DNA of 20,181 nucleotides, from positions 1 to 20,181 of the forward strand of contig ML770096.1 in assembly GCA_009733575.1 (NCBI GenBank), written 5' to 3'. Below are positions 17,192 to 20,181 of the stretch, in pieces; the first letter of the stretch is position 1; each line of letters opens with the position of its first letter. Below the pieces are notes generated by a model, which was not told the origin of the DNA, made no database searches, and saw only the letters and a list, made by a program, of their open reading frames with translations. Origin of the DNA: Gymnopus androsaceus JB14. Taxonomy: Eukaryota; Basidiomycota; Agaricomycetes; Agaricales; Omphalotaceae. A program made the translations under genes and the position numbers.

Positions 17192-18650
17192 TTACCCAGT
17201 ACGTGGCCTCACAATCCGCATTGGTGTAGTACCCTGATGAACCATCTGCTGGCAATAGAGTAAAATCGGAATTTTCTGCATCTATCAGCCATATTCTGGG
17301 ACCATGGATCTGACTCACCAGGATATTCTCAAAAATTAGAATGAACGACAATATAATCAACAGAAGCCATCGAATCTGCTCTTTCCATGCGGTATTCTTG
17401 ACGGCGGGAGATGCAATAACTTTCTCCCCAAAGTTGAATCTCTGTTCAACCGACGTTTTCCCCAGAGCAACCTGCGATTATCAGAGGCACACCGTTACAT
17501 TCAACAGTCTAAAATCATTTCAGCAAAAGTCAAACATGTTACAGGCTCGAGGCGCACCGTAATTGACTGAACCCAATCCCTAGCCCCGAATGTGGATGGT
17601 ATCTATGATATCTCCTGAGCGTCGATCAAAGATGTAGATGTTTCCATGGTCGCTACCGACCAGGATTGTGCTGGTACCGTCTTGGAAAGCAACATTGCGG
17701 GACCGGCGTTGCTTGCCAGGGACTTCGAAAGTCTTGACTCTCTCAGTGCCTGCCAGTTTCATCAAGGCTACGCCCTGAGCTACATCATCCAGAATGATAG
17801 CATCGTCCTTCGTGTTCAGGACCGCATGTCCTCTGTTTCAGCGGTGAGTTCGTTGCACGTCAATAGAACCATCATACTCACATCACCATACCAGTTGTTT
17901 TTGATTTCAATATCTTGCCTTCGTCGCTGAGGACATATCTAGTCAAGGTGAGCTCAATCCCTTCTAGATTATACACTCTACTCACATGACTCCATCTTCA
18001 TGTCCAAAGGACCATAGTTCTGGACCTCGAACGCCAACCTGTCCAAACACTACAGCTTGCGGCCAGTGCTTCGCAATAGTCACGGACTTGATGACTCAGG
18101 GAATCATGCCAACATCAAGTATGAATCGATGGATGGCCTCTGCACGATGCACAACCGCGAGCTGGCCAGAGTTTGTGTCGTATGCGATACCAGAGATCTC
18201 GTCACCGTCCTTCCCCCTGGTCAAGCGATCGCAAAATGTCTCTGTGAACTGCATCTGGTCAGTTGATTCAGCGATCTTGCATCTGTGAACATTGACTCAC
18301 CCCGTCACCTTCCTTGTTTTTTCTCCAAACAGCAAGATATCCATGCTCGGTCCCATATGCGAGACCTTCCTCCTCGTCGTCTGCCCTCGTCAACCATACT
18401 ATGGCTGTAGTAACACCCCTGTCGGAAGCTCCTGTTGGGCCTGGAACAGACTTGGCCGTTGGAATGTGCCATATCTTGGTACCAGCTTCGACCTTGGTGT
18501 TCAATCAATCGATCTGAAGAAATCTGACAATTTTTATTATAACTTACCTCCAGACGCTACATACGCACCCAAAGGGTGCGCTGCAAGGCATGCCACGGCT
18601 CCATGTTGGCCTTTTAACACGCCACAGGCAGACGTATCTGTGCTGCTTGC
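17192..18650 (-). pseudogene. WD40-repeat protein with C-terminal membrane anchor, decayed
   Basis: WD40 proteins fold into beta-propellers that act as interaction platforms. On the minus strand the exons read LKGQHGAVACLAAHPLGAYV, GTKIWHIPTAKSV, YGTEHGYLAVWRK, AVVFGQVGVRGPELWSFG, then SRNVAFQDG...GSDHGNIYIFDRRSGDIID. Next come DWVQSIT, NGVPLIIAGCSGENVG, a hydrophobic helix WLLLIILSFILIFENIL and a short basic tail ending with TAA at complement 17192-17194. Introns (complement): 18486-18547, 18255-18300, 17939-17985, 17833-17881, 17509-17557, 17246-17318, all GT-AG. Breaks: TGA at complement 18096-18098 (after GMIP), a one-base frame change at 17583-17591, TGA at complement 17446-17448 (after ENVG), and a probable one-base change in the GGGG run near 17425. 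The 5' end beyond 18650 could not be resolved. I recall this family from other basidiomycetes, but no search was made. Confidence 0.7.
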
Positions 18651-18920
18651 TCAAGGCGTTCGAGTTGGTGTGAAAGAAGTACATGTTGATGTAGGTCAAC
18701 CCTTCTCCTATGGCTTTTATCACTAACGTATCACTAGCCGTTTTTGTCCTTTTGTTCTTGTTCTGTTCATGATCAGCTCCTCGCAACATTGCGAACCCAC
18801 TCAGATGCTCAATCCTTATTGTCTTTCCATAAGGTATTACCATATCCTGCATAAGGGCAATTGTTCAGCTGACCAACGACTTGCTTATATCCGCTAGGTC
18901 TTGTTCTTGGTACCACAAAC
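18651..18920. other. Spacer between divergent WD40 remnant and small plus-strand gene
   Basis: A minus-strand open frame (MQDMVIPYGKTIRIEH..., complement 18544-18852) covers most of this stretch but runs out of frame with the WD40 exon at 18548-18650. It may be a decayed first exon or chance. The last 70 bp should contain the promoter of the plus-strand gene; no clear TATA box is seen. Confidence 0.35.
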
Positions 18921-19648
18921 ATGCCTCCCTCCCCTCCCCAGTCTCGGTCTATCTCTACTTTCACTACCTCCAGGATCGCTGCGCGACCTCGAGTAATCCC
19001 TCTTTACGCCACTTCTATCTCTTGCCGAGTTAGGCATCCACTCTTTATACATCAAAACTTACCTTCGAAACCCTACATTCGTGTTGACGTCCAACCCACA
19101 CAGATCAAGATTCCACCCGTCGATATACTCTCAAGCAGCTCATCTGATGAGCCAGAGTCCCCCCTCACACCAGTTGAGGAACAAGCGTCAGCCAAAGGGG
19201 ATTGTGTCCTGTCTCAGTCTCAACCATGCGTAATCATGATTCCTCGGCCGCGGGCAGTCACTATTACAACCGCTGGGTGATCTCAGGCCACTTTGAAAGA
19301 GTATCGTGTAAGCAATTTCATTAAAAGTCTTTTGTCTATATTGACTTGACCTATTTCCAGCGTATTGCCAGGCAAGCAGTCAATGCATGCTTGGATCACA
19401 AAGTTCTTTGGGAGACGCTTCAAGCAAGCAATTTGGATCAGGCTAGAGAGCACGTAAGTCGTGCTCTGAGATCAAAGATTATATTCTAATGGATAGTCAA
19501 GGTTGAGTCCTTGCTTCTGCACTTCAAGCCACATCAACAACACTGGGGAGCAGACCTTCTTCTCAAAGAGCAGCATAAGAGCAAACGGGATAATTGGATG
19601 AAGTCTGAAGCACGTGCAGCAAGGGAGAGAAAGGAGCAGGCTAAGTAG
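18921..19648 (+). CDS. Small conserved-looking protein of unknown function, four exons
   Basis: Proposed exons are 18921-19229, 19287-19307, 19361-19453 and 19502-19648, giving 189 residues; all junctions are phase 0 with GT-AG ends (introns of 57, 53 and 48 nt). Unspliced, the first exon frame meets TGA at 19278, which the 57-nt intron removes. The second exon is only 21 nt. The N-terminal half is rich in Ser, Pro and Arg with an acidic Ser patch (DILSSSSSDEPESPLTP). The C-terminal half is compact and helical-looking (RRIARQAVNACLDHKVLWET, VESLLLHFKPHQQHWGADLL) and ends in a charged helix rich in Lys, Arg, Glu and Ala. No catalytic motif, signal peptide or membrane segment is visible. The way the C-terminal exons join in frame argues for a real gene. 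I do not recognise the family. Confidence 0.6.
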
Positions 19649-19660
19649 TGGTACATTGGG

Positions 19661-19690
19661 GCCATACATCGATAGGCCGTACATCGATAG
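19661..19690 (+). repeat. 15-bp tandem repeat just after the stop codon
   Basis: GCCATACATCGATAG is followed directly by GCCGTACATCGATAG (14 of 15 identical), 12 bp after the stop of the small gene, so in its probable 3' UTR. Confidence 0.7.
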
Positions 19691-20181
19691 GCTCTACTGA
19701 TCAGATCATAAGCAAAGATATCATTGAGAAATATATGTGCGAGAAATAAGACGATTAATCGATAGTAAGCGACGATGCAGTTCGAGGACAGACGCGGTAA
19801 GTTTGCTGACTCTCCCCGGTCCCAGAGATAGTTGCTGACCATGTGTGCAAATCCCGTAGAGAACCCAATGAGCCTGGCTTGGGGCTTGGGGTCAATTGTT
19901 ATTTTGTGCTAGGTCCATCAAGAAGGATGCATATGAAGATTATTGTATTTTGTGTCTGCTAATCATGCGGACGACTCAGCTATAGAGAAGTCGGAGTCAT
20001 TTGAAGTGATCCGAGCATTGAGTGCGTGGTTTTTTTTTTGTTTCCCTTTATTGTTAGACTCATCTCAAATTTTACTAGATAGATATAATAAGACTTTGTG
20101 TTGAATCGAGTGCTACCCAATTCACCCCTTCACGAAAGTCAAGGCTCCTGCAGCTGGCTGCATATATCACGCTCCTTTGAC
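19691..20181. other. Right-hand spacer, no gene recognised
   Basis: No frame here shows a recognisable domain or plausible exon chain on either strand. A short T run (GGTTTTTTTTTTG near 20030) and AT-rich sequence after it could be a downstream promoter or terminator region, but nothing specific can be supported. Confidence 0.4.

Noticed and set aside
1..20181. CRISPR arrays, rRNA, bacterial operons or ribosome-binding sites.
   Set aside because: None seen; intron-rich genes and the transposon content are eukaryotic. No convincing tRNA cloverleaf was noticed, though no covariance search could be run.

Overview
The window looks like an accessory, transposon-rich and gene-decaying stretch of a filamentous basidiomycete (probably Agaricomycetes) genome. 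The grounds are short GT-AG introns of about 46-73 nt, a Ty3/Gypsy chromovirus, Crinkler/RHS-type NTPase-nuclease genes, and a WD40 protein with a C-terminal membrane anchor of a kind I recall from such fungi. The organism call is inference; no species-specific marker is visible.

Layout. (1) 1-5310: the 3' part of a Ty3/Gypsy chromodomain retrotransposon: gag, pol (protease, RT, RNase H, integrase, chromodomain), polypurine tract and 3' LTR. The 5' LTR lies outside the window. gag and pol overlap in the -1 frame with a canonical slippery heptamer and a hairpin, but both carry breaks. (2) 5311-9190: copy 1 of a Crinkler-like P-loop NTPase/REase gene. It has lost its 5' end at the LTR boundary, is split by a 1080-bp inverted-repeat element (5964-7043), and has at least five later frame changes. 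(3) 9381-11464: a divergent member of the same superfamily (copy 3), with a classical Walker A, two in-frame stops and two frame changes. (4) 11465-13206: spacer with a 60-bp tandem repeat, hairpins, CCCAAT repeats and the 3' end of an unrecognised minus-strand gene. (5) 13207-16542: copy 2, a closer paralogue of copy 1 and the best-preserved member, start codon to stop with four introns but two apparent frameshifts. (6) 16543-17191: spacer with an orphan copy of the upstream cassette. (7) 17192-18650, minus: decayed WD40/membrane-anchor gene. (8) 18921-19648, plus: an apparently intact small four-exon gene of unknown function. (9) 19649-20181: no gene seen.

The unifying signal is modular. 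A ~90-bp element with a CACGTG/CACATG core occurs three times, twice directly upstream of a Crinkler-like start codon and once with no gene behind it. A T-rich tail (TACTTTTA...TTGTACTTTTA...CATTTCC) occurs after each of the three genes. The genes therefore seem to have multiplied together with their flanks, and most copies have since decayed. Copies 1 and 2 also carry an unusual Cys/His and Asp-rich module between the N-terminal domain and the NTPase. All families were assigned by reading motifs; no search was run. Frameshifts could be real or assembly errors, but transposon insertions and in-frame stops in several genes favour real decay.
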